64,000 nucleotides of DNA from Ryuthela nishihirai (GCA_038380435.1 JAWZYU010000034.1:5624704-5688703); one strand, 5' to 3'; shown: positions 1-12,774, counted from the stretch's first letter. Numbers and translations: made by a program. Notes: generated from the letters alone by a model not told the origin.

Positions 1-559
1 TTTCTCAATACCTATGGGATAAGGGGAGAATTTGCTGCTATCATTGAAAAACCCTTTTTCACCAATCTTTGCTGCTTAAATTTCTAGCATGAATAAACAG
101 TTTACAACAGCCTTAAAAGCTCTGTCATTTTCTGACTTGAGTGATTAAATGAATAAATTCTACTGTTAACAGAAGCATAAAAAAATCTTAAAGTAATTTT
201 ATTGGAGTTGAAGTTACTTTTGCACAAAAGTTTTAAGCTTAAGTTTTTACAAGTTTGTTGAAAAGAGGGGCAATGATAGAATATGAAACCAAAGTATAAA
301 AGTTAGTGAAGCATAGTGGAGATGACGGTGGATGATAATGTAATTTTTAATAACAGTAACTGACAGGTACACTCTGTACCTGTAGATCCCACATAGTTTG
401 CTCACCATTGCTATGCTGAGAAATTAATACTGTTTCTGCATGTATCAGGCTACTTCTGCTTGCTCTCTTTTTTTTATTACACTTAACTCAGTGATTTTTT
501 TAGAACAGGATAACATTTTCAATGTGTGTGAAATCTTCCAGAATTTGAACTAAAAATAA
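1..559. other. AT-rich sequence, nothing recognised
   Basis: No coding similarity, RNA gene or repeat related to others in the window was seen. If the MTA gene extends this far in the minus direction, this is intron or downstream sequence. Confidence 0.5.
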
Positions 560-569
560 TACTCTAGAT

Positions 570-774
570 AAGTGGTTCTCAACCTTTTATGTTTCACGTA
601 CCCCCTGGAAATGTGTATGTAACTGGTGTACCACTTATATATATAGATAAAACTATAGTTATAGTATAAAAATGCCAACTTAGCGACTTTGTTACTAGAT
701 CCAGCAACTTCTGAGTTCTCACGGTGTACCCCAAAAACTTTTAGCGCATATCCCACCCACATTGAGAACCCCTA
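570..774. mobile_element. hAT (Charlie-type) MITE
   Basis: Short terminal inverted repeats AAGTGGTTCTCAA and (reverse complement) TAGGGGTTCTCAA bound about 205 bp. The flanks are CTCTAGAT (562-569) and CTCTAGAC (775-782), an 8-bp target duplication with one mismatch that fits the NTCTAGAN preference known for hAT-Charlie elements. No transposase sequence is present, so it is non-autonomous. Confidence 0.75.
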
Positions 775-964
775 CTCTAGACTAAGCCCAAGACTACGCA
801 CATCAAAAGAATGGACAGGATGTTTCAAATTTGTATTAGCAAACTATCAGACCTCTGGACAATGCTAAGTACATTTATCATTTAATCAAATTTGTATCAA
901 GTGATCTTTCCCATCAAAGGAACTTTGGTTTTCTTTGTTCCCTCAAACAATGACTGTTCTGCAT

Positions 965-1333
965 TAGGGGTTGGCAACTTTTTGTTAATGCGGACAACTT
1001 TAGAACTGTGGAATTTGTAAGTGGGCAGCACTAGAGGGATTAGGAAAGGGTACAATACATACAAAAATAAATGCTTCATATTTTTTGAAGCATTTACCAT
1101 TATATCTGAAATAAAAAACATTTGAATAAATGAAAAAAATACCAAAAACTCTTATGCACAAATAAAAAGAAATTTTATTTAAAAATATTAATGAGAGGCT
1201 TGATATTTTTTTATTTTTATTTTTTTGGAAATTTAGTACCAATATTGCTAGCAGGACAATTTTAAGTTATAAAGCTCAAATGATCTGTGGGCCACTTAAA
1301 AAGGCAATGCATGCCATATGTTACTAACCCCTG
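965..1333. mobile_element. Second hAT-type MITE
   Basis: The left end TAGGGGTTGGCAACTTT and the right end (reverse complement) CAGGGGTTAGTAAC are hAT-like. Flanking 8-mers TTCTGCAT and TTCTATAT (6 of 8 identical) look like an aged target duplication. The interior includes the typical ctgtgggccac block near the right end and no transposase. Confidence 0.65.
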
Positions 1334-1341
1334 TTCTATAT

Positions 1342-1847
1342 ATAACTGAAAAATGCTCTGGTTTTCATATTGCTACTGAAAAATACTTGTAACATGCTGC
1401 TCAAGTAAAAAATCATTCAATAATGGCATTATGGAGCATTTCAACTGTTTGATGATAAATTTTATTTCACGCAGTAAAAAGAAACAATATTAGAACAAAA
1501 ATTTCAAAAATAAGTAGCAATGTAAGTAGAACTAATGTAAAATTTAAAGGTAAGTTAACTTGAAGCAATGCAATGAAAGTGAACTGAACTGGGCTTCAAA
1601 TATTAAGACTAAAAATAAGCTTTAACCAGGAGTAGTTACATCATTTTGACTTCATTACTCCACAGATATTTTTTCTCACCAAATATAAAACATTGATGTT
1701 CTTTAAAGCTTTTTCTAAACTATAACTTAGGAGCTTTTTTTCCCATTTTTCATCATTATAGAATTTATTTTTTGAGATTTTTGATTGAATTGTTTGAAAC
1801 ATATACATATGTAATATAAGCTTTATATTTTGGTTAGGGAATAAAAA
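1342..1847. other. AT-rich sequence, nothing recognised
   Basis: No coding signal or repeat similarity was seen. Confidence 0.45.
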
Positions 1848-2150
1848 GTGGCATGCCAGACAATAATCTAATGTCTCCAGGTTTGAGTCCCAACTGTGCT
1901 TGCACTGATATTTATCTCCATTAACACCCATCCTGCCACTGGTGAGAAAGATGGTGATAAACTTGGAAAGGCTGCATTTATTGGAATTGGACATTAAAGC
2001 CATGACACTATGTCCAAAAATGTCATACCCTGTTTATGTTAAAGAACACATTTGATGGTCCTGATGGAAGGCTTACCTACCCAACTTTGAGCCCTTCATC
2101 CTTTGTAACTGGCCATTTAGCTCATTGTGCACATAAAAGTGGTCAGAAGT
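1848..2150 (+). mobile_element. SINE-B copy, old, plus orientation
   Basis: It aligns by eye with the reverse complement of the well-preserved SINE-B at 35,317-35,699. It keeps the tRNA B-box region (ggtttgagtcccaactg), the block tttatctcca, the central domain around ggacattaaagcc, the phrase gttaaagaaca, and the 3' part actggccatttagctc. The A-box side is eroded. Confidence 0.6.
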
Positions 2151-2579
2151 AATACATAATGCAAACAACTAAAATATAGAAATGTATAATTTTTCTGTTT
2201 TTAAAATTTACATGCATTTGCAATATATGGCTTGTGCATTGATAATTTACCAAAATTCACTTTGAATGCTCATCTATCTGCAAATATATATATAGGATGA
2301 ATAAAATAGCAAAATATGGCAAAAGCAATTGATTTTAATGCATGTGAGGGCACTTTTCTCCACATCTTCAAAATGAAACATGTTCAAATGGCAAAATCTT
2401 TTTGTCTATATAGCAAGAATATTACAGCCAGCTAGACAAGCAGACACATGCAGATGCAGAGAAATAATTTGTGGCAGAGTATAAAAATGCATGTATTAAG
2501 GTGAGTAACATAAGATACTCCTGAGTTAAATTCTTAAAATCTTAATATTTATTATTAACACACTAATTTTATAATTAAT

Positions 2580-2769
2580 AAATATCTCTTCAAGCAGCTG
2601 CTTGCCACACTCTGACAGGAGCCCATCAGTTTATATGTCATAGAAAAGGTTTGTGAGGAAGGTGAGACCTTAACAGATAGACAAGCACAAACATCCATGT
2701 CTTATCTGGAGTATGAACCTAGATCCTTTTGTTCCGCAGCCAAGGACACTAACCACTCAGCTATGGGAC
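2580..2769 (-). mobile_element. SINE-A copy, minus orientation, head to head with the next one
   Basis: On the plus strand it reads tail first: tcttcaagcagctgcttgcc, then the family body (gacaggagcc..cagtttatatg), then the tRNA-like head with its reversed B-box. It ends at ctatgggac, the complement of the SINE-A start. It abuts the plus-strand copy at 2,770. Confidence 0.75.
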
Positions 2770-2945
2770 AACCCAGTGGCCAAGCAGTTAGTGTGCTTGG
2801 CTACTAATCAAAAGGACCTGGGTTTGGGCCCTGGGTAAGGCATGGATGTTTGTGTTTTCTCCTGAGATCTCTCCTTACAGATTTTTCTCTATAGCATATT
2901 ATGCTTACAGGCCTCTGTGGAAAGCTCTTTTGCTTGAGGGATATA
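2770..2945 (+). mobile_element. SINE-A copy, plus orientation, degraded body
   Basis: The A-box-like TGGCCAAGCAGTTAG and a weakened B-box (GGTTTGGGCCC) are followed by gtaaggcatggatgt, the post-tRNA start of SINE-A. It ends in gcttgaggg like the family 3' end. It forms an inverted pair with 2,580-2,769. Confidence 0.7.
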
Positions 2946-3306
2946 ATCTTTTTAAAATAATTACCAGTTTGATAGCCATAACAGTTAGAAATGGAGAATT
3001 TTTTTTTAATGAACCCATCAAATTTACCAATTACCAGACAATAATAATTGAAAATTTTGCCAAGATGGAAGCATCTACCCTTCATTATAGTATGCATAAT
3101 ACTTATTTCAATAGATTTACACCTATTTAGCATTATTTAAAAAAAAAAATATTTGCTATATGTATATGAAATCATGCTAGCACATGCATGAGAGAATAGA
3201 TGCATCAACAGAAGTGAAAATAATTTATAATTAAGATTTAAAGAATGCAAATTTTCTGAATATAAATATTATTTCATATAATTAAAGATTTTCTTTCTCA
3301 GAAAAT

Positions 3307-3482
3307 AATTAAAAATAACTTAAAGTTCTCTGTTATTGAGCAATAAAATTTTTAAGTTTATCCTTCAAACTGTTTGCATATTAAAAAGTTTTAGGATCCT
3401 AAAAACTTTTTAATTTGCAGTTTGTAGGATAAACAACAAAATTTTATTGCTCAATAATAGAGAACTTTAAGTTATTTTAATT
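3307..3482. repeat. Foldback palindrome with AGGATCCT centre
   Basis: Two arms of about 87 bp are near-perfect reverse complements. The outer parts share aacttaaagttctct and the middle shares attgagcaataaaattt. The axis is between 3,396 and 3,397 in AGGATCCT, with no spacer. The same arm sequence recurs at 32,775-32,850 and, inverted, at 33,190-33,235, so this is a repeat family. Confidence 0.85.
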
Positions 3483-4295
3483 ACCTCATATAATAATTAA
3501 AAATCATATACTGAGTAAGCAATGCATTTGTACATGTATACATAGATTTTACGAAAGTTCGAGTCCAAACAACAACAAAAAATGCTGGCTTGGGTCTGGC
3601 ATTAATAACATTCTAAATGACAGCAATCATCTATGATAATGAATGTCCATTAAGGTCACTGTAAAAAAACTCGTGTAGCATATACCATAACTTAAGTGTG
3701 TAGTAAAACATTTTTCCAAGAAATCAAATATTCTTAACATTAGCTACTAAAATATGCTAAAGGAGAGATTAGGATAAGATTTACATTATATAAATTTCAT
3801 TTCTTTATATATTTATATTACAAAACTTATATTAACTGCAATTTCGAAAAGACAAATAAGGTTAAACCCTTACCACAATCCATACAAATTTTTATCATTA
3901 GTAATAATGACAATAATAATGGCCAACTAATTATATAATCATTTATTTTAACACAAGACTTGCTATTAAAATAAACTCTCTTACAGAGCACAAAAGAACT
4001 TACAAAAAAAAAAAAACTTTCCTCAGTTAAATTTGTTGATAATATATTAGTAACTTTCGTATTTTAATTAAAATTGTGGTATTGCCCTGTGTCAGTGACT
4101 TGATATTATAAATATACCTAAAAAACATGCATTTAAGTACCAACCATCATTGTTACATTACTTTTTTTTAAGGCTTCTGACTGAATCAACAAATGAAAAA
4201 ATATATTAACAGTATGTGTTTTTCACCTCAATAAAATACTGAATCTCAGCCTTAAAAACTTATTAGTAGGATATGTTTAAAAAAATAAAAATAAA

Positions 4296-4479
4296 TACCC
4301 CCTCAAGCAACTGCTTGCCACAGAGGTCTGACAGGAGCCTGTCAGTTTATATGCCATAGCAGAAGGTCTGAGAGGATGGCAGGACCTCAGCAGGAAAACA
4401 ACACAAATGTCCATGCCTTATCTGGGGCTCAAACACAGGTCCCTTAGATCAATAGCCTAGCACGCTAACCACTCGGACC
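4296..4479 (-). mobile_element. SINE-A copy, minus orientation
   Basis: The tail ataccccctcaagcaactg, the body (ctgacaggagcctgtcagtt and agaggatggcaggacctcag) and the reversed tRNA head (ctcaaacacaggtcccttag..ctaaccactcgg) are all present. The last bases of the head are missing. Confidence 0.85.
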
Positions 4480-4679
4480 TTTTAATTTAATCCATAACTG
4501 AAAATTTTAACCTACTGATGCAGTAAACAACACAAACAGAAAATAATAAGTGTGAATTAAAAAACATCCTGTAAGACTTTTTGGCTGGAAAAATATTAAT
4601 AAATAAAATGTTAAGATAAATTGCAATATAAGTGAGTAAAGTTAGTGCAATAAGAACTAAGGGTTCTTAACTAAAACAT

Positions 4680-5560
4680 AATTTTGTCTACATGATGACA
4701 GTTGCAACTTGTGATGAGTTGGAGGGAAGAGAACTAGAGAAGGAATGTGCATTCCTAGAGCACCTCAAGCATGTTCTCTATGGGGATATGAGGTTCAGAA
4801 AATATGCTGTCAACTTCATATGGCTGATGGTGTTCACCTCCAGGTATTGGTCGCCCAGTTGAGCTCTGTAGCAAGAGGATTATTATGCAAAATGAAATTG
4901 TTACTTATTGCACCTACATGAGGTCACACATAGGGGTCAAGGATCTCATCTCTGTACCAGTTACCCATCATTATAATAGTAGGAATCACATGAAGATATA
5001 TATATGACAACCTAGTGAAATTTCTGTTCAAATCATACTGCCTCCTTCATAACTTTCTCTTGATGATGTTACATAGATGATGGCATGTACCTTGTTCCCT
5101 GAAGATTAGTATATATGTTGAGTCATTCTGTTTGAAAAATCTGTACTCTTTAGTAAAGAGCACTGAATGTCATTGATGCCTTGGTCCAATCACAATATTG
5201 TCCACCCAGTTCAGCTGCTTCCTTCTGGAGTGGAGGGGTGCAATGCACTAGTCAATAAGAATAAAGACTATCTTCTTGAAGCCTCCTGCTGGAAGCTGAA
5301 ATAAGAGCATAATGGTGGAAGCTGAAATAAGAGTTCCGGAAGCCCCACAGAGGCGAGAATGCAGTTGAGCCAATGTTTTTGATGTCTTCAAGCTATGTCA
5401 AAGATACATGTACTCATTTGCTGCTATTTGACTTGAGTGATTCTTGATGTCATTCTGGAAATATTGCCACAGCCTTCTGAAGGGATCATACTGAACCATA
5501 TTGTGGTATGCACAGAGATTTCATTTTGTGATTTCCCTTCAATTTGTCCAAACACTCTCC
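4680..5560 (-). pseudogene. Tc1/mariner transposase remnant
   Basis: The minus strand gives a broken but recognisable Tc1 transposase. In order there is an HTH-region stretch (RRLWQYFQNDIKNHSSQIAA, then LAQLHSRLCGASGT), a DDE-region start resembling VLFTKEYRFFKQND, then HLCNIIKRKLWRRQYD and ILDPYV-PHVGAISNNFILHN. These correspond to the family's second HTH, the first catalytic Asp region, and the region up to the second Asp, which is read here as HN rather than DN. Frameshifts and stops are frequent, and the end with the third acidic residue is weak. It is a sibling of the remnant at 42,000-42,430. A direct 26-bp partial duplication around 5,290-5,335 (ggaagctgaaataagag twice) lies inside. 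Confidence 0.65.
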
Positions 5561-5599
5561 AGTTTAAACGTTTTGGTAAATGTCTATGTTCCACTGTGT

Positions 5600-6955
5600 A
5601 ACAGAAAATCCCCTTTCAACAAACAGATACTCAACTTTCAACAAATAGAATGCTAAACAAACACTGAATTATGCAGCAATGACTCAAGACACATATTAAA
5701 ATAAAATGCTATCCATTTCGGTATGCACAGAGAATTCATTTATATGTGGTCATTGCATTCAATGACTTTATACACATTGTAGCATATTTTGATTACATTT
5801 TATTAATGGCACTTTAAACATTTCAAAAATTTACATTTTTAAATACTACAAATTTACTTTTAATTTTTTTAATGTTTAAAAGAATTTTTAAATGATATTT
5901 ATCAACTTAAAATTTAGAAAAATAAAATGCTTAGGATCCTAAATTTTATTTCTGGAAAGTATCAAATTCATTTGGTAGTTATTTGGCTGGTATTCTAATC
6001 GGGACTCTGCAGTAACTTTTAGAGCAAAAATTGAATTATTCAATAATACAAAAAAAGTGAAGCCCTAAAAATGTTGTCATTAAATTTTTAAAAAGTTTTG
6101 AAAAAGTTAATATGTAAAACAACATGAATCTTTTTTTTCTGACAGATGGAAATTGAAGCATTCAACAGGTACTTCAATTTTTGTATTCTATTTTAACTAG
6201 TTCACTGCTTTTTTTTATTTCTAAGAATTATTTTTATGGTATAATAACAATTTAATTTCATGAAATAAATATTTTCAATTTTAATCATAGTGGAGTCAGC
6301 TGCAAATGTAGTCATGTTTCCCACCGATAACACTGTTACTATCAATTATAGTCATAATTTCAGATGCTTTGCACACCATTACGACATATATGGCTAATAA
6401 AAATAAAGTTTTTAATTAATTTCGAGTCTTTAAATTTTAAATCTTTTAATATCATAGAAGTATATCATATAGTATTTTTTTGCAAATTATTTTGTAGCAG
6501 TAATTTTAATATGCAGCTGCCATTAAATTGATTGCTTTATTTAAGCAAATGAGACTTGAAAAATTTGCCATGGAATGCATATACATAATTTAAATTTTTT
6601 CAGTTGTTTACCATTTTAAAGATATATTTCCCTGTTTTTTTAAAAATTATCTTGTTTTCAGTCACAAATTTTTTTGCAGGACTCCATTTTTAATTTACCA
6701 TTGGCTAAATAAGTTTGATGACATATCAACAGGTATTTTGATAAAAAATTAATAAATTACATTAAAAAAAAGATATAAATTGGAAAAAAAAATGTCAAAC
6801 TTTTTCGTTGAGGTTAAAATGAAACAAATATAGTACAATTTTTGCTTTTATTAGAAAAGTTTCCTACTTTTTCATCTTTAAAATTTTTATAGTGTAGATT
6901 CAATCGTTCCATCTCGTGTTTTTTCAATGGGAAGTTAATTTTGTAAGATATGAAA
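5600..6955. other. AT-rich sequence, nothing recognised
   Basis: Long A/T runs and no coding signal; no repeat family was identified. Confidence 0.45.
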
Positions 6956-7364
6956 CTTCTAAAATAAGAGTTTTATGAGAAAACACAGCCAAGAATAATT
7001 TAAAGATCTCAATCTGGATTTTCAAAAATATTCATTCAGTATTAAAACAGGTATGGAGCTTAAAACATTTCAGAATAGCAATGTGTTCTAAGAAATTAAA
7101 AAAAAATTTGCAGGAATCATTTACACATACTTTTAAAACTTGCAGTTATTTATAAAATTGTTTGAAATAATACTTCTTATTTCAGTTTCAATTAACTTCA
7201 AAGGTAAAATCTTTTGTCTAGCATTGCTGTTGTTAAATGTTCAAATTCTATAACTCTTTAAATACTGAAGGAATATTGTTGAAACTTGATATTCAAATAG
7301 AACTGAGATCTTTCATTTACGTCTAATCACGTTTTTCCACAAAATGCTTATTTTAAAGTTAAAG
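6956..7364. mobile_element. Long-TIR element (family D), copy 1
   Basis: The two ends are diverged inverted copies of about 130 bp. Both arms contain taaaataag..tttt.tg, then aaagatctca, then attc.ttcagtatt, then aacattt..agcaatg. The interior is short and AT-rich with no protein. The second copy at 10,850-11,300 has the same order of blocks. It looks like a non-autonomous DNA element or foldback; the superfamily is unknown. Confidence 0.55.
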
Positions 7365-9165
7365 ATTATAAGTTAGTGTTCTATTGACATAACATGGTGT
7401 GGGGGTCATAATTCAATGATCACTCATGGTATAACATAATCTAATCTGTTAGTTACTTCAAGATAGTTTTTTTGCCTTGACACCAGCTTCAGTTCAGTTT
7501 TGCATGTGATGCACAATGTTTTAACTAACCATCACCTCAGGAACAATGATGGAAAACTTCTGAAACTAATTAGGCAAAACTACGAAATGGTTCATCAGTA
7601 GCAGTGGAAGCCTTAAGTGAAACCTGCTTTTCATTATTTTCACTTGTTCAATCATTATTGTTATTTATATCATTAGTAAATTTGAACCATTCCGTTTCAA
7701 ATTGGACAAAAAGTGATCCTTCATGCAGTCTGAGGAAAACATATACATCAAAGGACTTATTGTAAAACAATTTGGCATCTGCTTGATAGTTTTATTTTTC
7801 AAAAGTTATGGTTACTTAAAAATGGTACTCAAAATTAATGCAACAAAAATGACATGCGATACACTTGTTTTACTTCATAGACTATTAATTTAAACTTTCT
7901 CATGCATTTTTTTTATTTGAGATCATGTTTGGCACACTTTTTCTTGATTTCTTGCTAATTTTTACCACTCAAAATTTGACAACACTTGTAAAAAATTTAT
8001 ACTTTTAAGCAAGCGTAGTCACCTCTCCTAATAAAAAGTTTGCTTAAATATAATTAAAACATTAATGTCCTGTAAAAATAACAAAAATTGGAAATAATGA
8101 AAAAAACTTGGAAAAAAATGACACAGACTTGAATTAACTAACTGTGTAAAGAAATTGTGGTGAAATTTTTCATAACAAATCCTTTTTAGATGTTTGAATA
8201 TTTTGATGGTTTTACTGTCATTAATGTGCAATTATGAAGGAACTGTACTAAATTTTTCCAAACTGTTTAACTGAATTAAGTTGAATTTTTCTTTTAAATT
8301 TTTTTGTGTGTGCAAAATTACAATTTATCATGTTAGTTTTATTCAATTTCAATGTTTATTAAAGCTGAATAATTATTTAAGATAAATCTGTGGAAGGTTT
8401 CAAAACTGATTAACAGGAAAAACACCTGGATTAAGTTTAAAAAAAAAAACACAACTGTAAAAACTAAGATAAAATCATTACTCTACTATTATAAATAATA
8501 CTAAATTAGCTGTATCATGTGTATAGTTGTGATGGCACATCTATCCAATTTGTTGTTCAATGGGTAATGAGAGTACATTTAGTTTGATTTTCCATATTTA
8601 AGCATAGATGGTAGAGTTCTTGGTTTCAAAGTTTGCATACAATTTAAACACAAAACAACCATTTGCTCTAGTATGTAAACACAATTGCATACACAATGCA
8701 GTGTGCTACTTATGGGTATGAATTTTTCTCAACTGTCATGATATTTTGCAATGTGAGAAGAAGCTGATAAAATTTGATTTAAACCTCAATTTGATTTTTT
8801 TAAAATAGAATTTATATTCATGATAAAAGAACAAAATAAAATTTATTTGTATATGTCAGACATGACTTCTCAAATAAAAAAAAATTATGAATAAGTTTAT
8901 CAGTGGTTTCAATGAAGGGGTAGATGGGTGTTAGATTTTTGTTGGGGGCATTTTCTTGAATTTTTCTGTGGAATATATTAGATAGAATATGAAATACTTC
9001 TTAAATTAATAACACAGTTCTCTATATTTTATTCAAACAGAAACATTTTTGAAAGTCAGGAATCAAAATACTTGTAAATTTATACACACGTTAAATATTT
9101 TTATAAACTATTTTACTCAGGTAAAATTATTTGATTTCCATGAGGGGGGAATTAGAAAAATAATG
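7365..9165. other. AT-rich sequence, nothing recognised
   Basis: No gene, RNA or repeat call can be supported here. Short open frames show no family motif. Confidence 0.45.
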
Positions 9166-9169
9166 CTTG

Positions 9170-9211
9170 TAAAAGCATTATATTTTGGGCCCCAAAGGTT
9201 GAGAAACACTA
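9170..9211. mobile_element. hAT terminus remnant
   Basis: The sequence ends ggttgagaaacacta, the inverse of the hAT terminus CAGTGTTTCTCAACC, and is followed by CTCTAGAT, the Charlie-type target motif also seen beside the MITE at 570-774. No matching left end was found upstream. Confidence 0.5.
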
Positions 9212-9242
9212 CTCTAGATGAAATCTTGAAATATTACTAGTT

Positions 9243-9617
9243 GTTGGGTTGTTTTACCTCTGAATGGCACATTTTTCAACATAATGGGCGAGGACACTAA
9301 ATGGTCAAGTCACAAATACCCCAAAGGCTCAGAGAATAGGGACCTGCTGAACAGCTGTTTGAAGATTGATGGAAGGCTTCATCAAAGCCATCCAGAGTGT
9401 TCTTTAATGTGCACAGAGTAAGGCCCTTCCTGCACAAGGAGACATGGCTTAACATTCCATATGACAGACAGTGACCCTTCCAATCCCATCAGTGTCCCTT
9501 TCTCACCAAGGGCAGAACAAGGGTTAGTGGAGAAAAATGCCAATGCACAGTTGGGACTCAAATCACAAACTTCAGATTATGAGTCTGGCATGCTTCTGAC
9601 TGAGCCAATCCTGTCCC
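9243..9617 (-). mobile_element. SINE-B copy, minus orientation, full length
   Basis: It reads tgggttgttttacctctga at the 3' end of the SINE, the middle blocks (catccagagtgttctttaa, gtgcacagagt, gcttaacattcc), and the reversed tRNA head ending gactgagccaatcctgtccc. It is about 80 percent like the copy at 35,317 by eye. Confidence 0.85.
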
Positions 9618-10849
9618 AAAAGAGTACATCACATTTTTAGACACATTACTTTTGTGCAAGTCTTTTTAAACAGCCACAACTTTATATAAAAAAATTTTTG
9701 ATTGAAAACAGATGACACTCTGATAGTTTTATTATGAATAATACTATATATATTATACCACAAACTGCAAGAGTCACCTAACACCCATTGCCTGATTTGA
9801 AATGGAATGACCAAACTGCAAGTAGATCTACAGTGAATGTGGAATAGAAGATACATTAAAAAAAACTATAATAAAAGAAAAAAAAAATCTCCAACTTTAG
9901 AAATTTATTATTAGAGGCCCCAAAACAAAAACTATTAATCACTGAAATGCTAGAAATTCACAATAAAAGTTGCATTATAGCAATGCATCTATTGATATAT
10001 TGTAACATGGAAGATTTCATTAAAATAATATCCTGCAACGAAAATAAACCAGGTGACTGAGCAACAAATATAATAAAAATCACCCATACCACTAAAGATT
10101 AAACAGCACCTAACATGTTGCATTAATGGATAAAACTTGTAACAATTACAAATGAAGAATTACAATTTGTGAACCTCAAGAAAATGCTACAGCTGTGTCA
10201 AAAAATTGTTCAATTATTATTCTTTTTTTATGGGGAGAGGGAAATTTTCTACAAGATCGTGATTTCATGCATTAAGAAGAAAATTTTTAAGATGAAGACA
10301 ATTTAATTAACTATTACCATTCACATCAACACTCAAAATAAACTTTTTCATCAATTCCAAAGATGTAAAAATGCACTTAGTCTATTCAAAAATCTTTGCT
10401 TAATATTGGGGGAAAAAAGCAGTTTTATGTATCTAAAAATAGTTTATGGAAGGTTGAAAGGCACTGTATTAAATAACTCACACTCTCTGTAAGAAATATA
10501 CTCAATAAGAGATGAATAACTAATATCATCATGATTATTTTGAATGATCATTAATGACTAATGTAGCATCTTTTAAAGTTAAAGCATTCATATATTATTT
10601 GCACATAGTATATATAACAGCAAAAATTGGCTTCCTATATGCACATAAAAAAGAAGAGATAATTGTATTGAGTGATAATGATGCAGAAAAGAAAAAGAAA
10701 AAAATTTTTGATTAACATATAATTTAAAAATATTAAATATATTAAAGGTTTACTATAAAAGCAACCCATATATGACTTGACAATGATGACCTTAGTTTGC
10801 AATATACACTTTAGCATGCGTTCACAGACACCTGTACATTAAGTGAATG
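9618..10849. other. AT-rich sequence, nothing recognised
   Basis: No gene or repeat was identified. Confidence 0.45.
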
Positions 10850-11300
10850 AAAAGTCACATTTAAAAAAGTTCCCTAACTTTGAAAAGGAAAAATGTCATA
10901 GATGGTAAATTGAAGATCTCACTCAAATCTCTCTAGATCTTAATTTTCAACATATATTCATTTAATATTAAAAAAGTTATTGAAGCTCGAACATTTAACA
11001 GCAGATGCTGCTGTTAATGTTTGTCCTGAACATATTTTTCAATTAAGTAATACAGAATCATTACACAAACTTCTAGCGTTACATTTATTTAATGAATGTT
11101 CAATAATCATTTGTATTTTAATTAACTTCTGAGGTATATTCTTATGATTAGCAACAATGCTGTTAAAAGTTTCAGCTTTTACAACTCTTTAAATATCAAA
11201 TAAATATTGTTGAAAATTGAGGTTGAAAGATTTGAGTGAGATCTTTAATTTACTTCAATGGCATTTTCTCATAAACTTATTTTCAGAGAATGTGGCTTTT
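10850..11300. mobile_element. Long-TIR element (family D), copy 2
   Basis: Inverted arms share gtaaatt.aagatctcactc, aaatct, ttttcaaca.tat and aacattt/aacttttaacagca. The block order equals copy 1 at 6,956-7,364. The arms here are the more regular of the two copies. Confidence 0.6.
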
Positions 11301-12334
11301 AATTCACATAACAAAAAAGTATCTGAACTTTTTTGGAAATACAGTGTATTTTACAGCTTTGCTAAATAGAACTTCTTATTAGAAAGTTCAAAGACCTCTA
11401 TGATCAACAACAAATTATGTTGATCAGCAAATTCAAAACCTTTTAAAATCTAAAAAACTGGTAACCAAAAGTTTTTGAAATCTAAATATTTCTCAAGAAT
11501 CTGCTGGAGTGAAAAAAATTGGTCTTGTAGCCATACAATTTCTGAAGCCATACTATTCATTTTGTAGTAGTTCATAAGAGAAATGTTATTTACAATTATG
11601 CAATAAAACTTGACCAGGAACAGAAAGTAGGGTGACACTCTGTAAATATCACAAGAACTGTGTCAAACTATTTGGAAAATATAAATAATTATATATTTAG
11701 TAAGACCCTTAGAAAATACTCAACATTTTGGTCAATCAAGTGACAACAGAATCAATTTCAGCTCTTTACCTTTCAGTTATAATTTTATCTACCCTTAGTG
11801 ATTTACACTCATGGGTGAATTAACTGTAAAAGAATATAAGTGAAGCTACCCATTATAGATGATAGTTGTAAATAAGGAAACATGCATTTTTCACCAAAGC
11901 AACATTTCTCAAGAGGGTTAGAATTTATCTCTTCTAAAGTAGAACAAAAAAAGGCATACTTTTATTATGCAATTCTGTGTTGAGTGATTTTAGAGTATTT
12001 TGAAATCTTATTAAATGGTAGTGGTTTCTCACTGATAGCCTTTATGCGATAATCTTGTAATAAATAAGATATTGTCCTTAATATTTGGTAATTTTAATCA
12101 CTGATCTATGACCTAAAATTTGTAAAAATGCTTTTAGACAAAACTTCAAAAACCCTTATGCATCTAAAATTTATGATAAAATAAGTGATAAATAGAAAAT
12201 GGAGAATCATAATATTATAGATGTCATGTGAATCATATAATCTCATATAGACTTTCAATTCTCATATTAGCTCTCCCATGAAGCAATATGATTAAACACA
12301 TTTTTAAATGTATTTCCCTTAAAATAAAAAAAAT
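11301..12334. other. AT-rich sequence, nothing recognised
   Basis: No gene or repeat was identified. Confidence 0.45.
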
Positions 12335-12528
12335 TACACCTCAAGCAATTGGTTTCCACAGAAGTCTGACAGGATCTGTTTAGTATAACATGCTGCAAAG
12401 AAAGTCTGTGAGGAAGGTTAAGACCTGAACAGATAGACAGCACATGAAAAGAAACATTTGTAACTGATCCGAGATTCAAATACAGGTTTCTTTGCACTAT
12501 AGCTAAGCACACTAACTACTGCATTACC
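12335..12528 (-). mobile_element. SINE-A copy, minus orientation, old
   Basis: The tail acacctcaagcaattgg, the body (gtctgacagg, gtctgtgaggaaggtt) and a decayed reversed tRNA head (gattcaaatacaggtttc..ctaactactgcatta) are still in family order. Confidence 0.7.
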
Positions 12529-12774
12529 AAGATGTGAACCACCAGGACTTACTTAATGAATATGAAAATAATAGTTCTGGACAAAAAAAAATTATATCAG
12601 CACAAGCACATTCTAGTTACAGGTTAAAAGAACAATTGATTCTAAGGATAACTGAATGTGTTGATTGTACAATGTTGTATCATGCATTAAAGAAGATAAC
12701 ATTTTTAAAATAATTCAGATACATTTGAAAGATCATCTAAATGAGTATGTCTTAACTGTCAGTTCTCAACATGA

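Noticed and set aside
897..1242. Two overlapping minus-strand frames of about 80 codons
   Set aside because: Both lie across a hAT MITE and its edges and show no protein motif.
2846..3130. A 94-codon plus-strand frame
   Set aside because: It starts inside a SINE-A copy and runs into AT-rich sequence without motifs.
4690..5560. Host gene in the less AT-rich block
   Set aside because: Minus-strand translation shows Tc1 HTH and catalytic-region traces, so it is a transposon remnant.
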